Shown here piece by piece: positions 11,258-20,651 of a stretch of DNA of 64,000 nt (positions are counted from its first letter, which is position 1; each line of letters opens with the position of its first letter). The notes under the pieces were generated by a model. The model was given only the letters and a program-made list of their open reading frames with translations, had not been told where the DNA came from and did no database searches. Source of the stretch: Isochrysis galbana (Eukaryota > Haptophyta > Isochrysidales > Isochrysidaceae); contig CM030931.1 of the NCBI GenBank assembly GCA_018136815.1, positions 2,657,801 to 2,721,800 of the forward strand. Reading direction: 5' to 3'. Both the position numbers and the translations under genes were made by a program.

Positions 11258-12359
11258 TGATGAGGCGATGATTGTATTCGACGCATAGTATGGCTGAGCA
11301 CTCCCTTAATTTTCAGCGCATCTGTCTTGGGGGCATCTATTTCGAGTAACACGTCTGTCTCGTGGGTGTGTAGTGAACGTTGTCGGAGAGATGTATGTTG
11401 TGTGTTGCTAATGTGTGATGTGTGTGGACGATGGCTGTGGACTATGGACTATGGATGGACTACGGACTGTGATGCCATATGAAAAGTTGGCGGTGGCGGG
11501 AGTGAACCTGTGGCTGTGGCTGATGACATAGAAAAAAGACCTTTTAATATTCTCGCCTCACGCGTGGCACTGCGGTTCGCTTCCGTAGCCACGCCCATTC
11601 CCCTTCCTCTCCCTCACTACCCGCCTTGCGGCAACTCCAACTCCCCTCGTGCTCTACTTAGGGGCTCAGGTTGTGGCGGGGGTTTGGGTTGAGCGGGGCG
11701 CACCTGCCTCCAGCGGTATATTCTCACATGATGTTGGGACAAAGAAGGAGGGAGGGGACCATGGGCGGGCTGCTCGGGCTCACAATCACAAAGGGCGGGG
11801 AGCACGAGGGGCGCTTGAACTGGGAAGGAGAGGCGAGGATGGTTGGTGGTGTCGCATTCATTCTAAATGATGCGATTTCCAGGCTCTTATCTCCAGGTTC
11901 TTCGCCGTGCGGCCACACGGTGAAGCTCTGGCACTTCTAGGTTGGTAGTTTTCGTCCCTAGCGACCTAGAATTCAGGTTATCGTTTCGTTCCTTCTAGCC
12001 TGTTTGTCGCTTGTCAGGTCTAGAATCCATGTTTCCTCCTTCTCCTTTCGGGTAATCTTGACCCACGGGAGCCAGGAGGTCGCCTGTCGCTTGCTGTACT
12101 CTTGCCTCAGGCTCTCAGGCTACCTTGTGAAGGCTTGTTTTGCTTCTTGCAAGGCTGGTCATTTCTCTTGGGTTCCGGTTCTCTGCTTGGGACTTGAACT
12201 TTCGTTGTCGTCAAGGCCTGTTCTTCCTAAGTTCTGCTCACTCAGCCTGAAGCCTGGTCAAACCATTGGCCATTGGTTAAGATTTTGTTTTCTTTCCGCG
12301 TTTGGCGTTCGCGTTGGCGTGCGGAAATTCCTCTCACTTCTCTAGGTCCGCTACCAACA
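11258..12359. other. Intergenic, low coding potential
   Basis: TG-rich simple sequence (11380-11480), GC-rich middle, and a T/C-rich stretch at 11880-12350 that keeps frames open by composition. No domain, RNA gene or clear repeat end was recognised. The LINE-like coding fragment begins about 12360. Confidence 0.4.
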
Positions 12360-12720
12360 TAGCCACCGAAGATACCGCCACCCTAGCCTCGTTCCTCGTT
12401 GAGAGGCTATTATGTATGGTTCTTTATTTAGTGAGAAGATGTCACACACAGGGCGCTGAACCCCTCCTTCACGCGCTGACTCAACGGCAGATACCGTCGA
12501 ACCACAGGTCCATCCTGGACAAACCGATAGGTTGTTACTCCGAGATAATACGGGCGATACGCCAAATGGCGAAAGGCAAGTCCACGGGGCCGGACGGCTG
12601 CGGCTGTCAGAGCAAGGAGGCTGCTCTGTCTCACTCTTGGAGATTGCCTGCGAAGGCGCGCCGGCAGCTAGCGCGGAACGCGGTTCTTGCGGGGAGCTCA
12701 TGGAGCTTTCCTCGGGAGTG
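12360..12720 (+). pseudogene. LINE reverse-transcriptase N-terminal fragment
   Basis: One frame encodes TATLASFLVERL near the start and then YSEIIRAIRQMAKGKSTGPDG, the conserved motif that precedes the palm of LINE reverse transcriptases. After about 12600 the similarity continues only weakly and in another frame (LLEIACEG, ELMELSSGVTT). It is in the same orientation and expected order as the RT core at 12864-13568, but the linking ~250 bp are scrambled, so it is either the decayed upstream part of that element or a separate insertion. Confidence 0.55.
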
Positions 12721-12857
12721 ACTACGGGCATGGTGATTGATCGACGCACGACGCACGACGCACGACGCACGGAGGGCGCGGAAGTGCGGAAGGAGGCTTG
12801 TGGGGGTGGGGGGTGGTGGCAGGCGACTGGGGGTAACTCAGGCGCGTGCTTGACTTG

Positions 12858-12874
12858 TATTGACTCGTTGACTC
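12858..12874 (+). repeat. 17-bp direct repeat, left copy (candidate LINE target duplication)
   Basis: TATTGACTCGTTGACTC occurs here and again at 13727-13743, immediately after the T-rich 3' end of the LINE. This is what a target-primed insertion with a 17-bp target-site duplication would leave. Confidence 0.6.
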
Positions 12875-13568
12875 CACCCTGCTGCAAACTGACTATAAGA
12901 TTTTGGCCAAAGTCCTAGCGAATAGATTAAAAACTACGATACACACGATAGTATCCAAAGAACAAGTGGGCTTTGTGCCCAGACGCATGATAGGAGAAGC
13001 CACCCACCTCCTCAAGCTCGTCCAGGCTTTCCTAGACGACACCGGCGAGGAAGGGCTAGCCCTCGCCATAGATTGGGAAAAAGCTTTTGACCGAGTTAGT
13101 TGGGACTACTACCACAAGGCGGCCGGAGCTTTAGGCTTCGGCCCGGGATACTCGAAATGGCTCCGCATCCTAACCAACACGGACGCCTTGCCGACACGGT
13201 GGATTAAGGCAAACGGTAAACGGAGCCATCCTTTCACGATACACTGTGGCATGCCCCAGGGCTGCCCGCTGTCCCCGCTCGCCTTTCTCCTAGTAGCTGA
13301 GGGGCTAACCCGGCTGGTAAACGCCGATACCCGGATGACAGGGATACGCCTAGGGAGAAGCGAAATTAGACTCACCCAATTCGCGGACGACACACAGATT
13401 CTAGCCGATTCGTACGACTCAGTGGTGCGAGCGATGTACCTATTAGAACAATATGGGAGAGCCACGGGCGCCCGAGTTAACACGGCTAAAAGCGTACTAA
13501 TAAGATTGGGAGCACTCAAAGCGAAAGACATCCCGGGACACCTCGCGGCACTCAAAACGGTAGGGTGA
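12864..13568 (+). pseudogene. LINE (L1/Tad-like) reverse transcriptase core, truncated
   Basis: Encodes DYKILAKVLANRLK, QVGFVPRRMI, motif A AIDWEKAFDRVSW, motif B GMPQGCPLSPLAFLLV, motif C FADDTQIL and the VNTAKSVLIRLG block of a non-LTR reverse transcriptase. There is no endonuclease domain upstream in frame. The frame stops at 13568, but the +1 frame continues with GEYATILGIPFWE, the block seen in the second LINE of this window, then joins directly to 3' untranslated sequence. The thumb and C-terminal zinc-finger region has therefore been deleted. Non-functional. Confidence 0.88.
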
Positions 13569-13726
13569 AGGCGAATACGCGACCATCTTGGGAATCCCCT
13601 TCTGGGAAAGCCAGAGAGCGGGGGAAGGAGGAAGGGGTGGTGTTAGGAAGGGGGGGGTAGTTAGGAGTCGTACCAGCAATCTGCCTCGCGCCGTGCAAGT
13701 AGCGGTTAGTTTTGTAAGATTTTTAT
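12875..13726 (+). mobile_element. 5'-truncated, internally deleted LINE insertion
   Basis: Bounded by the 17-bp direct repeat at 12858-12874 and 13727-13743. The last ~100 bp (CTGCCTC, CGCCG, TAGCGG, TAAGATTTTT) match the 3' end of the LINE ending near 19800, so both belong to one family. The boundary at 12875 falls just inside the open RT frame. Confidence 0.65.
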
Positions 13727-13743
13727 TATTGACTCGTTGACTC
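13727..13743 (+). repeat. 17-bp direct repeat, right copy
   Basis: Identical to 12858-12874 and directly follows the LINE 3' end. Candidate target-site duplication. Confidence 0.6.
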
Positions 13744-14010
13744 GGGGGCACGTCTTGCGAAGCCATCCGGATAGAAGACGGGGAGGCATTCGGACGGGGA
13801 GAACGAGGCATACTTCTCCGCAAGCAGCCGACTCGAGTTGTACTCTTGCTCCTTCGCCTCGTTTGAGAAAGCGATCCAGAGCATGATCGGATCTGAGACT
13901 TCGTGACCATCGAATCGCCTTGCATCCCCCCGTTTGTGGTCGGCGGGCAGGGCGAGCAGGCTGCCGGCCAGACTGTGGGGCGCCAAGCCGCTGTAGTAGC
14001 CTATCCTCAA
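13744..14010 (-). pseudogene. Unrecognised coding-like fragment
   Basis: The minus-strand frame from 14010 encodes about 89 residues with normal amino-acid composition (segments ADHKRGDARRFDGHE, PIMLWIAF, EAKEQEYNSSRLLAEKYASF) and is cut off at the LINE target-duplication sequence. It may be part of a gene broken by the LINE. No family recognised. Confidence 0.25.
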
Positions 14011-14693
14011 TGTTTATGAGAGTGAGTGTAAGTGCCATTACTTGTTCCTAGACAATTTACAATCGCATTGACAAATACAACTTTGTCAATGACAATGTAG
14101 CTGTTTATGGTTTATGGTCTCCGGCTGGGGTTTAGGGTTTATGATCTCCGGCTGAGGCTCGTTGACGCGAGGCGCGTCCCTACGATCTTGGGTTGTAGAG
14201 CGCCCTCTCTCTTTCTCTTTCTCTCGAGGAGAAGGGAAGTTTCCCCACCTTTCTTCCACAAGGCGCCCTAGGTCTGCCCCAACCCAACCATCCCCTGCTC
14301 GCGCTTGGCCCGACGTAGTGCACGCGCCTGCTCCCGCCCCCCCGATGACCCAAAGACTAAGGAATGAAGGGGGTAGTGTAAAGGGAGTGAGTGTTTTGGA
14401 GTATAGGCGATGGCGTGAGTTGGTACCATGAGTGCGTTGTCCTTTATAGCTAGCGGTAGTAGCCTGAATCTTTAGATTTTTTTTATTCGCTCGAAAAGCA
14501 ATCTTAGTTGAACTATATAATGTGCACCCCTCTATCCGCGAGGAGCCTCAGGCGCCGTCGGCTTCGCTAGTCACACAACTGAGCACACAAGCTCGCGCGA
14601 GTCGTGGGTTAGAAACATGGAAAGCGATCAAGCGATTTCGAGTCGGACGTCACAGCAGGCATTACGTATAAGAGAAGATGGTCCACTGCGTCA
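14011..14693. other. Intergenic, includes repeat copy and TTTAGGG-like motifs
   Basis: At 14103-14160 the phrase GGTTTATGG / GGGTTTAGGGTTTATG followed by TCTCCGGCTG occurs twice in tandem. One dispersed repeat copy lies at 14189-14265. The rest is featureless 3' flank of the J-protein gene. Confidence 0.45.
14189..14265 (+). repeat. Dispersed repeat, copy 2 (with 8803-8880)
   Basis: Shares GGGTTGTAGAGCG, the CTCTCTCTTTCTC tract, GAGAAGGGAAGTTTCCCC, ACCTTTCTTCC and GGCGCC with 8803-8880, in the same orientation. The CT tract is longer here. Confidence 0.75.
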
Positions 14694-15749
14694 TCACTTT
14701 GCGGCCATCACATTCCGTAAAGTGAACTCCTGGCAAACACTCGGCTCGAGAGGGTAAATCCCGCACCGCCATCCCTGCCTGTCAATCGCCATCTGCTGTG
14801 CCACACGCGGCTTGCCAAGCGCCCCGAGCTGTTCTCGAGTCAATGCCCCCGAAAAATCGACCCGACCCTTGCCACCAATGGCAGCATAGCCCGATGTAGC
14901 TGATCCTTGACCACCCCCGAGCTCCTCATATGCCTGCTGCACGCGAATCATGCGATCATTGGCTGCAGCAGCTCCCTCCTCGTCGCCCACGAAACGATCA
15001 GGATGAAGCGTCATCATCAGCTTCCTGTGTGCTTTCTTCACGTCAGCAGGTGAAGCGCCCGATTCAATGCCCAGCTCGGCAAGGGCCTGCGCCTTCCGGT
15101 CGCTGCGGCTGAAGAGGCCCTCAAAGACGTGAGTATTGTATGAGTCGATTGGCTCGTAGGCATATTGAACCTTGGTACGCGGCGCCTTACGCAGCATAGA
15201 GACGGACGCGCATCCCGCCTCGAGAATTTCCTTCACACTTGCCCCAATTGCCTGAGGCATGAGCTCCCGTGTGTCCGCTGACGTACTGCACTTGAGGTTG
15301 AGAACGCAGATCGGTACCCAGTCCGCAAAGGCATCGGCAGCCTCGCTCACGCAATCGGTCAGCCTCACAGTCACCACATACTCGCTGACGGAAAACCCGA
15401 GGTCGCTACCGCTATCCGACGAGCCATCCTCTCCGGAGGACACGAGCAAGCGCTGATCGCGTTGGATCTGGTCATACAGGTCCATCGACTTCTTCAATAG
15501 CTCTGCTGCCGAGGGCGCGGCCACAGCAGCCCCATCTGCTTTCTTGCCAAAGCCTCCGCCCGACTTGGAGGCCATCGGCTGCTTGACGCTGCTCTTCTTC
15601 TTGGCCTTGGTGGCGAGTGCGAGAGGCTGGTCGTGTCTCGAGCGGTGTGCCGGGGTGATCCGAGCGAGCTGATGGACTGGTGAGAGCGTGAACGCTACCG
15701 AAGCGGCAAGGAGGACTGAAAGTGCCTGCATCTGTGATCTCGCGGACAA
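14694..15749 (-). CDS. Plastid-targeted J-domain (DnaJ-like) protein
   Basis: An intronless 351-residue frame. The N terminus (from Met1 or, more likely, Met7) is a signal peptide with the core ALSVLLAASVA, then FTLSP, an ASAFAP-like context with Phe at the predicted +1 position. A basic Ser/Lys-rich stretch follows. This is the bipartite plastid presequence of algae with red-derived complex plastids. Residues ~245-290 form a J domain (LGIESGASPADVKKAHRKL, then HPDR, then a helix ending in RVQQAYEELGG) with the HPD motif intact. It would stimulate an Hsp70 in the plastid stroma. The region ~115-215 before it (SEYVVTVRLTDCVSEA, ADWVPICVLNL, AYEPIDSY) looks like a folded domain I do not recognise. 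No Gly/Phe or zinc-finger region, so it is a type III (DnaJC) protein. The upstream GC tract at 15900-16100 separates it from the next feature. Confidence 0.85.
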   Translation of the reverse strand: MSARSQMQALSVLLAASVAFTLSPVHQLARITPAHRSRHDQPLALATKAKKKSSVKQPMASKSGGGFGKKADGAAVAAPSAAELLKKSMDLYDQIQRDQRLLVSSGEDGSSDSGSDLGFSVSEYVVTVRLTDCVSEAADAFADWVPICVLNLKCSTSADTRELMPQAIGASVKEILEAGCASVSMLRKAPRTKVQYAYEPIDSYNTHVFEGLFSRSDRKAQALAELGIESGASPADVKKAHRKLMMTLHPDRFVGDEEGAAAANDRMIRVQQAYEELGGGQGSATSGYAAIGGKGRVDFSGALTREQLGALGKPRVAQQMAIDRQGWRCGIYPLEPSVCQEFTLRNVMAAK

Positions 15750-16253
15750 GAGAGACAGCCACCGAGCGGGCCGGGCGGGGCCAGGCGGGCGGGGAGGTGA
15801 AGAGCGAGCGAGTGGCGGAACCCCCCTGCTTCCCCCACGGGCGGCGCGCGTTGCTTTCCCCCACTGTGTGTAGAGTATGGAGTTCTCTATCTCGTTCCAA
15901 GTACTACAGTCTTTCTTGGGGGGGGGGGGGGAGGGGGGGGGAGGGAGGGAAGGGGGGGGGAGTGGAAGGGGGGCGACGCGGCCGGCGGGCCGGATCTCCG
16001 CGCCCCAACGAAGGACGGGAGGTCGCCTGATCCCCCCCCTCCCTCTCCCCCCTTCTCCCCCCCCCCCCCCCCCCCCTCCCTCCCTCCCTCTCCCCCTCCG
16101 TCGGCCCCCCTCGTCGTCTCGTTCGCTGCCCTTCTCTCGCCGTCTGTCTGAATCGAGTAGGGTAGTGTAGTAGTAGAAGACTCCAGCATACTCCTACCGC
16201 ACACGCGGCCGTGGACGCCACTACTTTCACGCAGCAAACTTTCTACCCCGCAT
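15750..16253. repeat. G-run / C-run low-complexity block
   Basis: Long G runs at about 15918-15960 and C runs at 16030-16100 face each other on the same strand and could form an inverted G/C foldback. Frames in the block are compositional artefacts. It probably includes the promoter of the J-protein gene. Confidence 0.7.
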
Positions 16254-16370
16254 ATGTGTATGTGTCCGTGCCACCACTTCAAGGCGTGCGGGCAGGTGCG
16301 CTGAGGGGTGTCGTGATAGTACCGGGCTAGTGGGAGTAGTGGTACTAACGCTCAGTTGTTTTATTATTAT
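16254..16370 (+). repeat. Short dispersed repeat family R1, copy 1
   Basis: About 115 bp shared with 19913-20040 (same strand) and 33884-34000 (opposite strand). Conserved core: GGGCAGGTGCGCTGAG, TCGTG, TAGTACCGGGCTAGTG, AGTAGTGGTACTAA, then CTCAGTT and TTATTATTAT. The arms TAGTACC and GGTACTA form a 7-bp inverted repeat around an ~18-nt loop. No coding capacity; MITE-like or SINE-like. Confidence 0.75.
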
Positions 16371-16801
16371 GTATAGGTATATGTGTATTGGCAGCAGGAG
16401 GCAGGAGGCAGGAGGCGAGCGTAGCGAGCCGCGGCGCCGCGGCGTGGGCGCGGTCCGGGCGGCACCGCCCTATTAGCCACGTCGTAGGTGTAGGTACCTT
16501 GGTAGCCCTTGGTAGGTTGGTAACAGCCTTGGTAGCCATATTTGCTACCTAGGTAGATAGTGGTAGTGCTGGCTGAGCTCTACCTAGGTAGATAGTGGTA
16601 GGCCTTTTGGGGGGGTGGTATCTTGGTATATTGGTACCAGGCTACCTAGTTCACACCCTTACTCAGATGTGACGAGGGAGGCGCCAGGCTTGGCGCCACT
16701 CAGTTCGCGCCCTGGTGCGATGGCTCCGCGCTCCGCGCGCCCGAGCAACGATTCGTCACTGATCGAGCCGAGCGGACGAGAGGCGCAGGATTCTGCGCGC
16801 C
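16371..16801. other. Intergenic with GGTAG/CTACC short repeats
   Basis: Contains GCAGGAG tandem units (16390-16420) and repeated CTACCTAGGTAGATAGTGGTAG phrases (about 16545-16602), one of them nearly duplicated 36 bp apart. No gene seen. Confidence 0.5.
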
Positions 16802-16832
16802 GTGCTCGGCGATCACAGATCGACAAAAGGCC

Positions 16833-17236
16833 ATGGCAGACCTGGAGAAGGAGAAGGAGAAGGAGATTGTGAAGAAGCTGTCGGAGGTCGAAGGAGATGG
16901 ATGAGCTGCCCGCGAGCGGCTGCAGCAAAAAGGAGGAGCGCAAGAAGGCCTCGCTACACAAGCGCAAGGCGAACCATCTGGCGGCAGCGCGTCAGCTCGA
17001 CGAGCGCATCAACAACCTCAAGGCAGAGAGAGGCGGCGGCTGCGGAGGCGGCCAAGGCGCACAAAGCACAAAGGGAGGCGGCAAAGAAGTTGAAGGTGGA
17101 GAATGCGCGTGCCATGAGTGAGGCGGGTGTGGTTGCCCTCGTGCATCTCAAGTTCGACTACCAGACGCGATTCGACGACTTGTCCAACAAGTCCGATCTA
17201 GTGTGGGCACGTGGGCACACATTTACTCGGACTTCA
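16833..17236 (+). pseudogene. Decayed coiled-coil transposon-type gene
   Basis: Pieces of one protein are readable in different frames: MADLEKEKEKEIVKKLSEV, then KKEERKKASLHKRKANHL and ARQLDERINNLK, then a frame change to KAHKAQREAAKKLKVENARA and KFDYQTRFDDLSNKSDLVW, followed by another one-base shift before HIYSDFKTE. The Lys/Glu/Ala coil is reminiscent of accessory proteins of DNA transposons. At least two frameshifts break it, and it ends where an inverted satellite monomer begins (17237). Confidence 0.5.
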
Positions 17237-17411
17237 AGACTGAACGTTGAGCCGTCGCCGAGGGAGGCCCGGAGAGCCCAACTTCGAACCGATGGCGGGC
17301 GCGCTGCGTGCCCGTTTGTTTACGACGATCCATCCGGATGGGGGACCCCACCAGATACCAAATACACAGGTCCCAGGTCCCATCCGGATGGTCACGCCAA
17401 TCGGCCAGGCC
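17237..17411 (-). repeat. Single inverted copy of the 208-bp satellite
   Basis: The reverse complement matches one unit of the 47937-49325 array: GATTGGCGTGAC, CCTGTGTATTTG, CATCCGGATGGATCGTCG, GGCACGCAGCGCG, CATCGGTTCGAA, TTGGGCTCTCCGGGCCTCC and ACGTTCA in the same order. It sits exactly between a dead gene and the 5' end of a LINE. Confidence 0.85.
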
Positions 17412-19502
17412 GCGGGTGAACAAAAGCAAGAGCATACTAATACGAATGGGATCACTTACGGGGGCGCGGGTCCCAGAGACGCTAGCGTATCTTAGAACAC
17501 TCAGCGAGGGCGAATATGCTACCATACTAGGAGTCCCACTCTGGGAAGGAAGGACTAGACAATGACAATGACTCCTTTTGGGAGAAGCTTTACGCAAAGC
17601 TTAAGAAGAAGGTCGCAGCATGGAAAGGACTGACGAGTCTCTCTATTCATGGAAGGACGCTACTAGTGAACTTCATAATATACGGGACGCCGAGATATTG
17701 GCTGTCCACGTCCACCCCTCCGGCGTGGTTCATGGAGGCCATAGACCATAGACTCGGACGTTCAAACCATACTATGGGATAGGTCCCCCCGACTACAAGC
17801 GGACGAGTTAGGCTCCTCGCAAGAGGGCAGAAAATGGATAACTTTTCCGACGTACCCCAGAGTAGGGACGAGCGAAGACGGGCCCCTATTGGGGGTTGGA
17901 CTACTCCCCATGACCGAACACACGCGAGCGCTTCAAGCGATATGGATAATCCGGTACCTCAACCCGTCCATGGCGGAATGGAAAACAGTCTTAGATCAAT
18001 GGTTCAGCCGCACCCCCTTAGGGCGATCGGCAGTCTTTTCGAAGGTCGACTCGAAGAGCCTCACGGCTAGCATTCGCGGTAATAACACGCTCCCGGCCTT
18101 TTGGAAGCATGCGCTTGAGAATTTTAGACGGATTAACTTCCTTAGGGAAGAATTCACACGGGAAGGAACTCAGGGCTCCCCGATATGGCACGACCTTTTC
18201 CACAAACCTCCGGCGATTCACTATTCACATAGGTCGAAATGGGAGTCTCTACAGACAGTAATCGTACATAATACTATTAACCCGGGTACAGGGGACATAT
18301 ACACTACAGAGGAATGCGCGGCTTACTTGCCGGACGGAGAACGCTGGATGCGCCATAGAGGAAATTACATATCGGTAGGCCCCTTTCTTAAGTCGTGGGA
18401 AAAGATATCTGAATGGACTAGATCAAGACTAGTGAATACCACATTCGACTATATAGACCTTCTCAGGAAACAAGCGAAGCCCCCGCCCCCGGCTCCGGAG
18501 GAGCAAGAGTTAGTCCCCCAAGAAGATCCGGACGCACACGATTTAGGCGACATTCTAGTCGACAAAGACCATAACTTTTATCTGCGCCGAAGGGGCGACT
18601 ACCACAAAGTCCAGCTCAACGTTATGGGAGAGCCCCACATCCACGAGCGGATCAGCCCGCAACTATTGCCCGACGAGCTCTACACTCCGCTGAAGTGGGG
18701 ACGAGCGTACGACGGCCCGGCGGAAACGGCGTATCCGATACCCCAAGAATACACGCTAAAAGGCACGCATACAACGCTAGAGGATGTAGGTGTCAGCGTC
18801 TTGACTAAAGCGTTCCTCGCATTGAGGAAAACAAAAGCACAAAAATCCACGCTAAGATGGGAAAAAAGGCTACCGGTCCTCTCGGGAAAGTGGAAACAAG
18901 TATCGCAATTGTATAAATACAACTTTTTAACACCTAGAGACTCTTATTTGCATTTCAAACATGTCCTACATAGGAGGATAGCTACGGCGAACCGTTTTGC
19001 TGACGATCCAACATGCCGCTTTTGCGGCATAGCCCCTGAGAGTTCCACTCACCTGGCCTCATGTATCGCGACGGAGCCCGTCTTTGAATTCATAGAAGGA
19101 CTTCTGGGGATTAGCCTTAGGCCGGGATCCGAAACAGCCCAACGTCTTTTCTGTTATCAGGTGGATAGACCGCACCCCTCCTCAGGATACTTAGGTATCC
19201 TGGCGTGGAGGTACATCCTAACCGACTTCTACAACATCCAGTATGGCAACTCGGACGGCAGGTCCGTTAAGTCGATTTTAAGAGCGACACTTACGAGATA
19301 CCACCTGCTAGTAACGGCGAAAGTCGGTTTCTTTCAGAGGCTAAAAAAACAACGAGAGAATATGGGGTTACACGCCCCGAGCAACAAACATATTAAGAAG
19401 ATGGTAAGCCCGCTGTACACGGTGGACAAGGATTTCAACATAGGAACATCGGAGGACCTCCTACAAGCGGCAAGAGGTCTGGACCTACGACACATCACCT
19501 AA
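17412..19502 (+). pseudogene. LINE ORF2, C-terminal half
   Basis: Starts abruptly inside the RT thumb-preceding block (VNKSKSILIRMG, then EGEYATILGVPLWEG). It breaks frame near 17563, resumes with DNDSFWEKLYAKLKKKVAAW and GRTLLVNFIIYGTPRYW, breaks again near 17780, and is then open from 17889 to 19502 (537 residues). The C-terminal part contains the zf-RVT-type knuckle CRFCGIAPESSTHLASC (C-x2-C-x8-H-x3-C) and ends RGLDLRHIT. Compared with the first LINE, this copy keeps the C-terminal region that the other lost. Two frameshifts and the 5' truncation make it inactive. Confidence 0.88.
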
Positions 19503-19800
19503 AGTAGCTTAACCTCTTAGTCGGAATCACAGCGTTTATTAAAGAGGAGCCTAAGAGATTTAAGTGAGGATAACCTGAGCCAACACCGACACAAAGGACG
19601 AACCACAGTCTCCCGCCCCCTTCTCTCCAACTCCTGGCCGAAGCAGCGCGCGCGGCCTCCCCGGAACCAGCTTCTCCGAAAATGAGGGAACTGGGAAAGG
19701 GGAAGGGGGTTGTTAGGGGTTAAGGCCGGGTAGTAGGGAGGTACACTAGCACACTGCCTCACGCCGCACACGTAGCGGGGAATTTTAAGAAGATTTTTTT
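17412..19800 (+). mobile_element. 5'-truncated LINE insertion
   Basis: Includes the ORF2 remnant and about 300 bp of 3' untranslated region whose end (CTGCCTCACGCCG, TAGCGGG, TTTTAAGAAGATTTTTTTTT) matches the 3' end of the LINE at 13726. No target duplication could be identified, because the 5' junction is inside a satellite monomer. Confidence 0.75.
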
Positions 19801-19912
19801 TTCCCGGAGAGTCGCCCGACGTAGGTCGGTCCGCCTCAATGGTTTTCCCTCATTTTAACTTGTTGGGAGTTAGAATGGGAGCCGGGGGCCTGCGAGGGGG
19901 GAGATGTGGAGG

Positions 19913-20040
19913 GGTGCATAGGTTATGTATCTGTGACAACAGCACGCGCCAAGGTGTACGGGCAAGTGCGCTGAGGGCTGTCGTGTTAGTACCGGGCTAG
20001 TGAGAGTAGTGGTACTAATGCTCAGTTAGATTATTATTAT
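19913..20040 (+). repeat. Short dispersed repeat family R1, copy 2
   Basis: Best-preserved copy. It begins GGGTGCATAGG, TATGTATCTGTGACAAC, AGCACGCGCCAAGG and continues with the conserved core. The arms TTAGTACC and GGTACTAA form a perfect 8-bp inverted repeat. The end is TTATTATTAT, as in copy 1. Confidence 0.8.
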
Positions 20041-20651
20041 CGGGGCGAATATCGAAAGGGGGGCAGGGGAGAGGGCGGCTGAGACGGGCCTTCGGCCGAA
20101 ACGGACCTTCGGGGGATCCCGGGGGGCGAGAGGGGGAAACCGGCCCTCGGGCGCTGGGACGGACTCCCCCTACCCGCAACCCGCAACAAGCAACAAGGGC
20201 ACTATCTGTTATCTAGGTGGATAGCACCAAGGCACTTATCGACATTATCCAGATAATACTCGCCGTCAAGAGACATTCTACATTCAATGCCTTATTATTA
20301 GCTACTAGTGGTATAAATAAAGTGTGGACTCTCATCATATTCGAGTACTATACCATTAGACTCCATCAGTTGAGGTCATCATCGTACACGTGGCACACTT
20401 CACGCACGGCCAGAAAGACATAAAATTGCTACGGTTGTTGATGCATTGTACGCGTCCGGGGCATTGAACGTTTGACGATCTCATATCTACTACTATGAGA
20501 TTACACCGATGCCGACACCTCACAACGGCTCACCAAGCTCAACGTCCAAACATCAGCTATGAGGAGACTATGCAAACCGGCCACATTGATACTCTCGCGC
20601 CATCCTCAGGCGACGCGCCTCGAATTACTGAGCTATGGCATACATGTGGAG
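20041..20651. other. Intergenic, no gene seen
   Basis: GC-rich start (20050-20190), then AT-richer sequence. This is the 3' flank of MCM4. No domain-bearing frame or RNA gene was found. Confidence 0.5.

Noticed and set aside
14103-14160. TTTAGGG-like telomere repeat
   Set aside because: Only one or two partial units occur inside a longer duplicated phrase (GGTTTATGG...CTCCGGCTG); not a telomere array.
15918-16100. Long G-run and C-run as a biologically specific foldback
   Set aside because: Homopolymer runs pair trivially and are error-prone in sequencing, so no structural claim is made.
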